A stretch of DNA of 64,000 nucleotides from the NCBI RefSeq assembly GCF_036588685.1, contig NW_026963312.1, positions 124,001 to 188,000 on the forward strand, written 5' to 3'. Shown here one piece after another: positions 26,801 through 35,689 of this stretch. Every line of letters begins with the position of its first letter. The stretch's first letter is position 1. The translations under genes and the position numbers were made by a program. The notes beneath the pieces were generated by a model. The model was given only the letters and a program-made list of their open reading frames with translations, ran no database searches and was not told the origin of the DNA. The stretch is from Mytilus trossulus (lineage: Eukaryota > Mollusca > Bivalvia > Mytilida > Mytilidae).

Positions 26801-29800
26801 TAGGCTCCTGACTTGGGACAGGCACATACATAAATAATGTGGCGGGATTAAACATGTTAGCGGGATCCCAACCCTCCCCCTAACCTGGGACAGTGGTATA
26901 ACATTACAACATAAAAACGCAGTATAAAAATCAGTTGAAAAAGGCTTAACTCATCAGATAGACAAAAAATACAAGTGGAAGTAGTATGTTTAGATATATA
27001 TAGTGTTATTATTTTTTCCCCATAATTTATATCCTAACAATCATCAGGTACAGATTTAAAATTCAAATTAAGGTGTTAGATAAATGGCCTATTTACAAGT
27101 TTCTCAAAAAGGCTTCTTTTGTAGAGTAAATGTATTTCCATATATATACGTCATTAATACTGTTTATATCAGATAGAAAAGTATATTTACCGCTTCTCGT
27201 ATCACCAACCTCTTCCTCATCAAATTTTGCCTTCTTTGTTTGTCGTTCTTAAATAAAGCAGAAATTTGTTTAATCGTCAGTAACTTAAACGATTTTAGAG
27301 TTTTTTATGAGTTATTTTTGGGTGAATTTTAATACTGCCCAACTTGTGTCGAACTGTCAACATTTACATTTAAAAAAAAGAGATAAAATGCTTTATACGT
27401 ATAAAGAATATTAGGTTTAAGTAAGTAAAAGGCAAGTACTTTGTATATATTGCAGACATTATATACAGTATCTTTGCTGTCTTGATTGTAGATGCACTTG
27501 TAATGGTAACGTGAAATATCCTCGAGAATTACATAACAGGCAAATTATTATGTAACAATCCCCTACCTCTGTGATTTCAATTTACTTTAAAGAAATCAAA
27601 TTCAAATTAATAATTTCTCTCTAAAATCGATCACCAAATATAACAATTTAGGATTTAAACTTTAAAGAAAACTTCCGTGCTCTTTCTATAATGTTTGATA
27701 AATGCCATTAAATAAACATCTGTTTTATCATTTTTTTTTCATTTACTGTTAGGTCTGAGATATACATTTAGCTATGAAAGTGAAGTGGTGCAACTGGTTC
27801 TTGTTTTTGTTCTTATCCATGATTCTTATATCACAAATTTTATATTTTAAGGGAAAAGAAGATGTTGTGGCAACGTAATTTTCCCTATTTCTTTAAAATC
27901 GAACAGCATTATGATTTTTTCAAAATCGATCCTCAGATATTAATGATAAACAGTTCTGTAATGTATCAATAACAATATATTTGTATTGTTGTTGGCATTT
28001 CTGGTTCAATAGAACAAAATTCTTTTACTTCGGCAAAAACTTCTTAATCTGGTAGATCCCTGTCTTATTTTCCGATCTTTTCATTAATCAATAGATCTAA
28101 TCCAAAACGTTGCCCCCTCCTCTCTCTCCCTTCCAAGCCATTTTTGTTTATCATACGCATATTAGAATTTACCCCGAAAAAGGTTTACATAAGAACATAA
28201 ACGATACTTATCTTAATGCACCAGATGTGCATTTCTCCAATAAATTTCTCGAAAATATGCTAGTGATGACTTGTTTTTGCTTTCACAATGACATTACAAA
28301 TGAAAGTTCCTAGTTTTAATACCAATAACCAGAATACATGGTCCAATTTATTTTGCAATTTTTATGGCCAGATTATATCTTTCCAATTTAGTCATGCGCT
28401 CAATCAGTTATAAAACTGGCCCTATATCATAGTAAAATGAAATAAAAATGAAATAAAAACCAACCCTATTCCCAAAGAAGCGAATTTATTCATAATTCAA
28501 TAACATGTACCTTCATATGCATGTTCTTCCTCCTCATCCAGTATTACATATTCCCCTGCAACATCGATCGATATCTTATTCGTTTTGCCTTTTTTCCATT
28601 AACATGATATACATAAATGATATAAAAGAACGAAAAAAAAATGAAAAAAACCCAACATAATACCCGGGATTATCGTTATTATGAAATACATGTATTATCA
28701 ATATCAGAAATAGTGAACAAATAACTGCATAATACAAGGCATTTCATTTTTACAACTGAATTTCAAATTGCTTGATTTTTTTATTTGATCGGTGTTGTTT
28801 TTTTTTAATCCGGAATGCTTTTATTTGTAGTAAGTTGTATATGTTATCTTGAAAAATCGAGAAATGTATGTGTATTAATAAATCAGAAAATTATGTATAC
28901 TACTAATGAACCTAGAACAAGTGCTTTTACTGATTGAACGTCCTCTACTATACATGCATGACCCGCCACAATTATCACGAATCACTTAAAAATGACAAGA
29001 ACGGTTAATTGTCTTTAAATTAAAGATCGTGAAAACATACCTAACTGTACAAATATTTCCATTAATGTTTTCCTTTCTGATATTGTTATTTAAACTCACT
29101 TTTTGTTTCTTCAAATTGGTCAAACATCTCTGAAATTAAATTTAAAACTGCATATGTATGTTGTAATTCACCTTAATTCACAGTAGAAACGTTAATATCA
29201 AATTTATTGAACATTTTATAAAGAACATTGTATTTCATATTGAAGTGCGTGTGTATGTTTTTTTTAAATGAATTTTATTGTATTTTGTGATGTTTTATTG
29301 TTTCCTCATCTGAGGGGGAGGACAGGGATAAGGGAGACAGGGAGAAAGGGGATAGAAGAAAGGAGAAAGGGGGTGGGAGAAAGGAGAAAGGGGATAGGAG
29401 AAAGGAGAGGAAGGCTAGGAGAAATGAGAAAAAGTTGGAGAAAAAAAAACTATGAAAAAATAAAATATCTCTCTTCTTTCCGGTAAATTAAAAAAAAAAA
29501 AAATAAGGAGAAGAGGGGTAGGAGAAAGAAGAAGAGGGGTAGGAGAAATGTGAAGAGGGATGGGAGAAGGGTATCCCCTGTCCTAATTTTTCTTATAATT
29601 TTGCAATGTTCCCTAGGCATCTTCTTACCCTTTGTTCAGAGTCCTTGCACAGATATATATTTCATGAGCTGGAACATTTAGTTATAAACGCATAAGGATA
29701 TATGATTAAACATAAGAGAAGACAAGTTTACGTGCCCATTCCTTGTAAAAGGATTACAAAGAGTTAAGAAAAATAAACCCATCAAAATTTGATTCATAAT

Positions 29801-31621
29801 GTAAAATTACTTGTTATGACGCTCTTCTTTAGCTTTCTGTAGTTTGCCATAGTATGAATCTTTTCTCTCTCCTTTTCACTCTGATTTTCTAGGGTCTTCA
29901 TTTTTTCATTGGTTGCCTTACATTTCTTTTCCAATTCTGTGATCTTTTGACGACTTTTTTCTTCCTGTTTTCTTGCCATAGCACTCTGCTTTTCTAGGAT
30001 TTTGATTTTTTCATTATTTGCTTCATATTTCTTTTCTAAATCTGCAATCTTTTGACGACTTCCTTCTTCCTTTTTTATCAGAGCTTGATTATGTTCATGA
30101 CTTTTTTCATGTTGCTGTTCCATGATTTTCATCTTTTGGACACTCTTTTCACACTTCGTGCAGCAAACATTATAATGACACGGTGAACATTCGTGTAAAC
30201 AATTACCATCAGTTAAAGGTGAAGTACATTCTGTTATTATCGTCGTTCCTTCAGTTTTCAAAGAAAGCATGCTATTTTCTATCAAATCTTTACAATATTT
30301 AAGAAATTATCATTCACAATGTAGCGTTTATTATTACAATTTGTTTTTGTGTACATGACATTGAAAGGAGTAGGTCCGGTAAGGACTCATTTTGGCCTCA
30401 AATTTGAGTTTCATCTGACGAAAGATTTTGACCACTTTTTAAACACTTAAGTGTCTATTTCACTTGATTCAATTAATTTATGTGACAGATTTTAACTGAT
30501 TTAGTCATTAAAAACGATCCGATTCAAGCTCAAATATGAAAAATCTCTCAAATATGCCAAAAAGACACTTTTCAGATGTTTTTTGTCAAAAACGAAAGTG
30601 GTCGCATCCGTGTTAATCCACAACCTTTATATATGTTATGTATTACCATGAAATACAACTTAAATTTTAATATTAAGGATGAACACGAATGCGGCCACTT
30701 TCGTTTTACACGGAAACCGTCTAAAATTTAACTAAAATGATAGAACTTTGAAGATTTCCGTAATTTAGCATGACTTAATAGTGCTACAACCCGATATATA
30801 TGCATTGTATTGTCAAAAACTACCCATATTTATGTAGCAGAATCATTTAACTGTCCAATAAATAACTAAAAGTTTTATTTTAACAATTTTGTAAAACTGT
30901 TATATTTTGGGGCCAAAAAGGGGTCTTACCGGACCTACTCCTTTCGATGATACAAGTGAGGATTATGTACCCTTTACTTGTTGCAATGCTAAACATATGG
31001 AAATTTTATATTTCAAAAAAGTGCAGAGGATTTTATTTTCACTTGACAATGGCATATAAATTGTATTATACACTTTTGCAGTTCTGATATTGTAGCACTG
31101 AAAATATCGTCACACAGGCTTATAAACCCTAATCAGTATAAATTCTACAATAATATAAATTCAATGATCTGTCAATCGATTCTTCATTGACAACGAAAAC
31201 ACTTGCCGAATTTATATTGCAATACACGAAGTTAAGTTTAAATGCATGATACATTTGCAATGGGGCAGAGTTCCCTCCGTTTTTATTTGGTACATTGGTA
31301 AGTTTCTTCTTCACCGATTTACGGGATTTGAACATTGGTAAACTAGTATAGACTTAATTTATATTACAGCAAAAAATCCAGCAGATTTATATTAATCAGT
31401 ATTTAGAGTGATTCTTTTCCCCCTTAGCTTCTATTCGTACCTTTGCCTCGCTGAAAGTCTTCGTTCAATTCATCTCTTAGAGCACCAAGCTGATATTGAC
31501 TGTTGGTTTTGAATATGTCAGTGCTATTGCTGCCGTCCTGTTTCCTGTTTCCAGGAAACTGCATTTGTATAAGGAATATTTGTATTATTGATTTACCTTT
31601 GTTAACGGTCATTTTAAACAT
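11674..31621 (-). CDS. Coiled-coil plus PHD/extended-PHD (JADE-like) chromatin reader, 10 exons, 3' end not found
   Basis: I assembled ten minus-strand exons: 31621-31441, 30287-29811, 29129-29100, 28555-28511, 27247-27191, 26391-26321, 15245-15183, 13581-13463, 12316-12211 and 11841-11674. All junctions are GT-AG and keep one frame, giving 439 codons from the ATG at 31621, which has an in-frame stop just upstream. In order: a short N-terminus; a Cys-rich patch (residues 81-106); a Lys/Glu coiled coil (about 108-215); an acidic linker; a C4HC3 PHD finger (C282, C285, C299, C302, H307, C310, C323, C326); a zinc knuckle (C334, C337); and an extended PHD (H355, C358, C391, C394, C409, H414, C417). 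The closest family pattern I recognise is JADE, whose PHD-knuckle-PHD module reads histone H3 tails in HBO1 complexes. The usual N-terminal EPL-type region is not seen. The last donor (CTTTACAG|GTATAA) shows that more exons should follow, but I could not find them. Confidence 0.82.
12211..12316 (-). CDS. PHD gene exon 9: first half of extended PHD
   Basis: This 106 nt exon lies between TTTTATTAG and ATTCCG|GTAAGT. It encodes [18 protein letters not shown] and [12 protein letters not shown], the WxHVxCAxWI...IP signature of the extended PHD in JADE/BRPF-type proteins. Confidence 0.88.
13463..13581 (-). CDS. PHD gene exon 8: end of PHD finger and zinc knuckle
   Basis: This 119 nt exon lies between TTGTGTAG and GATGAG|GTATAC. 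It encodes [18 protein letters not shown], which completes the PHD finger, then [12 protein letters not shown], the zinc knuckle of the PHD-knuckle-PHD module. A run of ATG codons (four Met) precedes the donor. Confidence 0.9.
14105..14760 (+). repeat. Mussel-type dispersed repeat, long copy
   Basis: Starts with GAAGATGTGGTATAATTGCC and carries the family landmarks AAACAACTCT, ACGGTCTTCAACAATAAGCA, ACAAACGACAACCAC, GACTTGG, GTGGCGGGGTTAAAC, CAACCTGGGACA and ACTCATCAGATTGA. It continues into a tail (ATCATGTATCTAAGACTTAAAT ... GACGCCATTAACAG) shared with 34300-34440. It lies in the intron between PHD exons 8 and 7. Confidence 0.75.
14860..15090 (+). repeat. Dispersed repeat fragment
   Basis: Shares TTAGCGCTATA, AATCCACCA-type sequence, CCTGTACCAAGTCAGGAATA and GATTTTCCTCTGAG with 17755-17960, and distantly resembles the repeat at the window's right edge (63783-64000). 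It ends about 90 bp before the acceptor-proximal region of PHD exon 7. Confidence 0.65.
15183..15245 (-). CDS. PHD gene exon 7: PHD finger core
   Basis: This 63 nt, 21-codon exon lies between ACTTTCAG and CATCAG|GTATGT. It encodes [15 protein letters not shown], the second Cys pair plus the His of the C4HC3 finger, with wording typical of JADE-type PHD fingers. The intron before it (15246-26320) is filled with transposons. Confidence 0.88.
15725..15830 (+). repeat. tRNA-like SINE head
   Basis: Contains an A-box-like GGCCGAGTGGTCTTAG and, about 60 nt later, a B-box AGTTCGAATCCCGC, in the arrangement of a Leu/Ser-type tRNA. The acceptor arms do not pair convincingly and no CCA-adjacent end is seen, so I read it as a tRNA-derived SINE or tRNA relic rather than a working tRNA gene. 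Confidence 0.55.
15880..17040 (+). mobile_element. Reverse-transcriptase element, decayed (copy 1)
   Basis: Reading frames in this stretch encode parts of a reverse transcriptase: [17 protein letters not shown] (first catalytic Asp region, about 15945), then [19 protein letters not shown], then a YIDD box with DVLSLNN at 16331-16360, and a C-terminal part with [20 protein letters not shown] and [12 protein letters not shown] ending at 16804. At least two frameshifts break it, one just before YIDD, so it is not functional. The clade is uncertain: the motif order suggests a Penelope-like retroelement, but I cannot confirm this. The 3' tail (ATGGCGTTGTCAGTTTG) is shared with 35690-36900. It sits in the big intron of the PHD gene, opposite to the gene's direction. 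Confidence 0.75.
17191..18406 (+). mobile_element. Terminal-inverted-repeat element with nested insertion
   Basis: The ends are inverse of each other: GAAAGGAGTAGGTCCGGTAA at 17191 and GGACCTACCCCTTT at the right end. It aligns with 30363-30945 along its length, except for about 650 bp (17316-17967) that interrupts it and is made of other repeats, including the family at 14860-15090. Arms at 18057-18083 and 18139-18165 form a 27 bp hairpin stem with one mismatch. No transposase is encoded, so it is non-autonomous. Confidence 0.8.
18410..19160. other. Non-coding stretch
   Basis: AT-rich intronic DNA of the PHD gene. No exon, repeat or RNA gene is recognised. Confidence 0.45.
19160..22046 (+). 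repeat. Old bivalve-type dispersed repeat, interrupted by a transposon
   Basis: The left part (about 19160-19690) has two related internal segments (TGAACATTCTTGCTGCTTAC and TGTACATTATTGCTGTTTAC, each followed by TATCTCTATCTATAAT). The right part (21946-22046) has a GACGCCGGACG-type run and the terminal hairpin GCTCACTTGGCC / GGCCAGGTGAGC. The two parts read on from each other once the element at 19691-21945 is removed, so the older repeat was split by the later insertion. Confidence 0.7.
19691..21945 (+). mobile_element. 2.25 kb transposon with internal direct duplication
   Basis: The outer ends are inverted repeats: GGTAGCACTCCACAGTTAG at 19691 and CACTGTGGAGTGCTACC ending at 21945. Inside, 19691-20531 and 21097-21923 are highly similar direct copies, each carrying the same left end and an inner right end (CTAACTGTGGAGTGCTACC, ending at 20353 and 21749). 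Between them lies about 565 bp of unique sequence. No transposase frame is seen, so it is non-autonomous. Runs of T flank both ends, so the target duplication is ambiguous. Confidence 0.78.
22047..23320. other. Non-coding stretch
   Basis: Intronic DNA of the PHD gene. The phrase TTAGTTTGAACTGT occurs twice within 55 bp (23189-23248); otherwise nothing recognisable. Confidence 0.4.
23325..23590 (+). repeat. Single copy of the tandem-array repeat family
   Basis: Shares ACGCGTTTCGTCTACATAAG, ACTCATCAGTGA, GTGCTGACTACTGGGCTGGT and ATCGACCCAGTGGTA with the array units at 5349-7036, in the same order, but lacks some inner segments. Confidence 0.8.
23600..26320. other. Non-coding stretch
   Basis: Intronic DNA between PHD exons 7 and 6. 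Short reading frames here lack splice context or known motifs. A small GC-rich palindrome-like patch (CGCGCGGCCGGTGATACCGCGCG) lies at 24095-24118. No gene is called. Confidence 0.4.
26321..26391 (-). CDS. PHD gene exon 6: start of PHD finger
   Basis: This 71 nt exon runs from CATTCAG to AAAGAA|GTAAGA. It encodes a charged segment and then the first zinc-binding pair of the PHD finger (DALCDVCKE). It ends in phase 0, which matches the next exon 11 kb away. Confidence 0.82.
26551..26975 (+). repeat. Mussel-type dispersed repeat, full-length-like copy
   Basis: Runs from GAAGACGTGGTATGATTTCC through GGTCACCGTACGGCCTT, ATAAACAAACGACAACCACT, CTGACTTGGGACAGGCACAT, TAACCTGGGACAGTGGTATA to AGGCTTAACTCATCAGATAG. 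It is one of the best preserved copies in the window and lies between PHD exons 6 and 5. Confidence 0.8.
27191..27247 (-). CDS. PHD gene exon 5: basic/acidic linker
   Basis: This 57 nt exon runs from TTTATTTAAG to AGCG|GTAAAT and encodes [18 protein letters not shown]. The KKAKFDEEE stretch could include a nuclear localisation signal, which is an inference from composition. Phase 1 is kept at both ends. Confidence 0.72.
28511..28555 (-). CDS. PHD gene exon 4: acidic linker
   Basis: This 45 nt exon runs from GTTGCAG to GAAG|GTACAT. It encodes [14 protein letters not shown] in frame with the exons on either side, phase 1 at both ends. It is part of the acidic linker before the PHD finger. Confidence 0.7.
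29100..29129 (-). CDS. PHD gene exon 3: 30 nt microexon
   Basis: This exon lies between an acceptor TTTAATTTCAG and a donor AAAAA|GTGAGT. It carries nine whole codons (MFDQFEETK) and completes split codons on both sides. Phase 1 is kept with the neighbouring exons. It is very short, so it rests on splice-site quality and frame continuity alone. Confidence 0.65.
29314..29575 (+). repeat. Polypurine (GA-rich) imperfect tandem repeat
   Basis: Nearly all purines on the plus strand, built from variants of GGAGAAAGGGGATAGGAGAAA, with a short A-rich interruption around 29440-29505. It lies between PHD exons 3 and 2. The reading frame through it (Arg/Lys/Gly/Glu-rich) is an artefact. Confidence 0.88.
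29811..30287 (-). CDS. PHD gene exon 2: Cys-rich patch and coiled coil
   Basis: This 477 nt exon starts after a weak acceptor (TATTGTAAAG) and ends at ACAA|GTAATT, phase 1 at both ends. It encodes a patch with eight Cys and one His (C-x8-C-x3-C-x2-CH-x3-CC-x2-C), then a Lys/Glu/Gln heptad coiled coil. The coil contains a diverged internal duplication: the motif SRQKI(A/T)(D/E)LEKK occurs twice, about 35 residues apart. The Cys patch resembles a small zinc-binding motif but matches no family I can name. Confidence 0.72.
30363..30945 (+). mobile_element. Terminal-inverted-repeat element, uninterrupted copy
   Basis: A 583 bp element with near-perfect 22-23 bp terminal inverted repeats (GAAAGGAGTAGGTCCGGTAA at the left, its inverse at the right). 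It is the same family as 17191-18406 and has the same internal hairpin (GAAAGTGG ... CCACTTTC arms). It lies between candidate exons 1 and 2 of the PHD gene. A clear target-site duplication was not found. Confidence 0.82.
31441..31621 (-). CDS. Candidate first exon of the PHD gene
   Basis: An ATG at 31621, preceded in frame by a stop, opens a reading frame ending at the donor GGCAAAG|GTACGA (phase 1), which joins the next exon through an aspartate codon. A possible acceptor (...ACAAATGCAG) before 31558 means the exon might instead start there and be internal. The encoded peptide is hydrophilic (for example [15 protein letters not shown]) and has no domain I recognise. This is the least certain exon of the gene. 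Confidence 0.5.
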
Positions 31622-31682
31622 TGATTTGGATAAAAGCTAAGGATTTTCTACCCTAGGTATAAATTAGTTCAAAATCAATATA

Positions 31683-31900
31683 AAAAACGAGAAACGAGAA
31701 ACACATATAAATTACATAAACAAACGACAACAACTGTACACCAGATTCCTGACTTCGGACATGTGCAAACATTTGCAGCGGGCTTAAACGTTCTAATGGA
31801 TCCAAACCTTCTCCCTTTTTCTTAAACAATGGCATAACACCACAACATAGACAAACATGCGATAAAATATCAATTGGCAGACTTAATTCAATCAAAAAAC
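31683..31900 (+). repeat. Mussel-type dispersed repeat, 3' part
   Basis: Shares ATAAACAAACGACAAC, CTGACTTCGGACA, GCGGGCTTAAAC and CACAACATA with the full copies and is strongly diverged. It lies immediately upstream of the PHD gene's candidate first exon. Confidence 0.6.
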
Positions 31901-31904
31901 GTAA

Positions 31905-34050
31905 ATTAATACACAATAATGCATTGACTCGTTATAATGTATATAGCATTTTGTGTGTATTTTAGAATAGACGTCATCTCAGATAAAATATATTTGTGCT
32001 GAGGCGGCGTAAAGCAAACACCAAACAACCAATCTAATTAACCATTTCCGCTGAAACTGTCGATAGTCATTCGACCCGATATCCACATAACTATGAATAC
32101 AGATAGGATGAGAGGAACATGAAATTGTGTAATAACGAGTTATCCAAGTAGTTTTAATTTCATATCAAAGAGGAAACATGTAAATCTTTGTTTTACCTGG
32201 ATATGAATGATATCCTATAGAATGGTCATACTGCGCATCAATCAAATACAGAAGGTCGTAAATCCAATCAATTCCCTATTCCTTATATTTTACGTAGTCC
32301 TTATTTCTTTTGAGTAACATATTCCTTACTCATTATTTGCTGCTCTTTCGTTATTCTTACTTTGAATAACATTTATTCCTTTAATTATTTTCTTAATTTT
32401 AACAAGATGTTTAGTTACTTAGAAAGGAGGCAAGTGTGTTAACCACAACTGGACCTTTCTTAGGGCTTACTCAGTCTGTAAAACATGTAAAACGTGTAAA
32501 CCGTCTCAACGTTAGATTATTAGGTTTTAAATAACTTTCTTTTGTTATGCCTTTATTGTTTTCCTTTCTCCTGTAAGTTTAAAATTCGTCGATGCAAATT
32601 TACCCTCTTATTACCGTGCGTATGTTCACGTCTCCGCGCTCGACGGATACCCGGTTACGTTTTCGCTACTGATTCATTTTTTGTATGAAATGCACTGCCG
32701 CTTTTTCATGATTATTTGTCTCTGGTATTAGTTGTGGGTTTGCACATGTGTGAATACCCAGTTAGCGAGTTTGTATCCGTCATCCGAGCTAAACAAGTAC
32801 CCTATTACTTATTCATTCCTGATTTGCATTGTATACGTTTCACTTTTTTAATAATTTCTTTTGTGATATTTTTTTATTCTCTTGTGAAAATTTGAGGACA
32901 TTCAATTACCTTGTTAGTGCGTAGGTATTCATTTCCGGCCATGCCTGATACCCTGTTACTTGCAAAGAGGTAATTTATCCTCCACACACCCATAAAAAAA
33001 AGCAATCACACGGGGTACATTCACGCTATCTGAAAAAATTCTCATCGAGGACTTTAGAACTTACAAAGGACAGAGGCAAAAAAGAAAAAAAATAAAGGCA
33101 TAAAAGATCAAGTTATTTATACCAGATAGTCTAATGGTGGAACGGTTAACACGTTTTACAAAATTATTTCGCCCTGAAATAGGTTGATTTGTGGTTGGCA
33201 TACATGACTCTTTCAAAATCTATAAAAAATCGTTAAAATTAAGAAAAGAATGATCAAAGCAAAGAGCTGAAAGAGATCAAAGTTCACACAACTCAACAAT
33301 TTATGACTAATTATCCTTTTATTCAAGATAAATTTTGGTTAACTGCCAAATCCGTTTCATTCTATCATACCTATTCGTTATCTTTTGATTCTTTGCAATA
33401 AAATATTGACCTGAATTGAAACGAACTATTCTAAAATCAAACTCGACTGAATCTTTTTGGGTGAAAATGAAATGATCAAATCACAAAGAATAAAAAGCAA
33501 AACAAACAATATACTCTTTCTATTTTCCTTTGCAGTATTTGCGCCAATGGACCCGCTTCATCGCAAAGATTATTTAAATATTCATAATATGTTCACTAAA
33601 CGCATGGTATATTTACCTGAAAATAAATAATTATAGGTACATTTGTTTTACAAAAAAATCTTTTCAATAACGAGGTTAAGGCTTTCATTCCGAATACAGT
33701 GTTTTATTTCAAAACCATTTTGTCAACTTTGCATTATTAATGAAAAACGTGGGATTATGATTTGAGGTATATGTTTGCGATATTTTCAACGGTTAAATCC
33801 ATTGTTACTGTAAAAAAAGAGTATATAATAAATTCCATTCAAGAACTTACCATGTATATATAGTTCTTTAATTCCAAAATAAGTATTGGAAGTGAACTTT
33901 TAAAACAGTGAAGTTTAAGTCAATCCGATCTGCATAAATGTTTTTTGTAAAATACATGTGACCTAGTAAGTTTAAAATTCAAATCTTATCGTATAACGTT
34001 TACAGAATGTATGGCGGGTCAATGTAACATATTTAGAATACAGAATGGAA
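31905..34050. other. Non-coding stretch
   Basis: The probable promoter side of the PHD gene. No open frame with supporting splice sites, and no clear TATA or CpG-rich block. The GC-richer patch at 32600-32800 could be a relic repeat. Confidence 0.4.
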
Positions 34051-34054
34051 ACGG

Positions 34055-34440
34055 AAAATATTTCAACTAATAACCAAATATTTACAAAACACAAATAAGA
34101 CATACAAGCTACAATCTTCTGACTTGGTATAGACGTATAAAGAATGTGGCATGGATCATGTTTTGAGTGCTAAATCCTGCCCTAACATGGGACAGTGGTG
34201 AAACAGTACATCATAAGAAAGAACTATTGACATCATGTAAAAGAGGCTTTACTCATCTGAAGAATAGAAAAAGCTTAAGGTTCCAAGACAAACACATTTA
34301 CCTGTTATTCAAATCATGTGTCTAAGACATAAATATGAATCAGTAAACATCTAACATCACATGGATTTATTGTAATGACGTCATTAACAGTCATGATGAA
34401 AACACAACCGTATACAAGGCCAAACTATAAGTATTGACAG
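34055..34440 (+). repeat. Mussel-type dispersed repeat, diverged 3' part
   Basis: Landmarks CTGACTTGGTATAG, ATGTGGCATGGATCATGTTT, ACATGGGACAGTGG and GGCTTTACTCATCTGA are followed by the tail seen at 14660-14760 (ATGTGTCTAAGACATAAATA, GACGTCATTAACAG). Confidence 0.65.
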
Positions 34441-34444
34441 AGTG

Positions 34445-35685
34445 AAGGAACGTGAAAGTTGTGTAATATTTAGTATGGTTTTAATTTACTGATAACAAAA
34501 TCAATACTACACCTATAAATGCAATATTCAAAAAATCAATAACAGTGTTGTATAGATTAAATTTATCTAAAAAATTGATAAATTAACCCAGATCGTATCT
34601 AAATTGCCGGCTTGGTTTACAACATCACCGTTTAATTAGTAATGCGGTATTCCGTGTGAACAAAAATTTCTACTTCAATAGCTAACCTTGATACAATGAG
34701 TTCTGTGCTTTATCTGTGGCCTTTTTTTCAGTAATTGTCGTTTGTTTCAATATATGATTTTTGTTAATTTCACTTTATTGTTTTGTAAATAGATCAGGCC
34801 GTTATTTTTTTTAATGTGTTAAATTTGTCATGTCATATTTATTTTCTTCAGATGAAACGATAACATACGTTTCTTAATCATTAGAAACAACAAAATAGAG
34901 CAACCTACACAAAGATAAAAGTTTAAAACATTAAGCAACTATACCAATTTCTAAATTTCATAAATCGATTTAGAAGATAAAAATAGAGACATGTGCTTCT
35001 AACGCAGTACATTTTTTTAACTGCATATGAACTTTGAACGCTAGGTCTATTCCGCAGCCGTTGAGTTTATGGTATCATTAGATCAATATGAAGAACGTCG
35101 GTACTGGCATAAACATTCTTTTATTTTCTTCATTCCTAATATTTCACAGTTGGTATGCTACTTTTTTTTTTATTCTGGTCAACTTTCTACCCCTGATAAT
35201 GTTAAACAATCAAACAACGACCTGATCAAACGTATCTGAATTGGCCAATACGTAAATTATTACCTGATTCCTTTTGCGATACCGAACTCGAATAAAAAAA
35301 ATCTCTATATAGAAAAATGTTGGCAACTGTCATGACAGAAGTTTTCCGATGTTCAAATCTAACTAAATGATTACGAAGATATAAATCAAGGTAGTAAACA
35401 AACTAAAGAATCTTAAAAATTCAAAGGAGCAACGCTTTGTGCATCGACAGGAAAGGCATTACGTGCAATGCGCGAATCACTTGTCAAAACATCTTACAAT
35501 TTAAATTTATACATGTAATAAAATTGTGTACTCCCCCATCCTTTACTTTTTGCCTACTTCAGAATTAATTTTTCACATCAAAATTATGCTGTTATACTGG
35601 TACCTTCTGAAGATATGTCTTTATGAGATGAAACATAGAGATGATATCTATTTTATGGATGGCGTGAATCAGGTGTGAATATAAA
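34445..35685. other. Non-coding stretch
   Basis: AT-rich; no gene or shared repeat recognised. Confidence 0.4.
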
Positions 35686-35689
35686 AATG

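Noticed and set aside
28110-28313. 67-codon plus-strand frame
   Set aside because: No motif, no splice support, and antisense within an intron of the PHD gene.
29268-29486. Arg/Gly/Glu-rich frame
   Set aside because: A direct consequence of the polypurine repeat.
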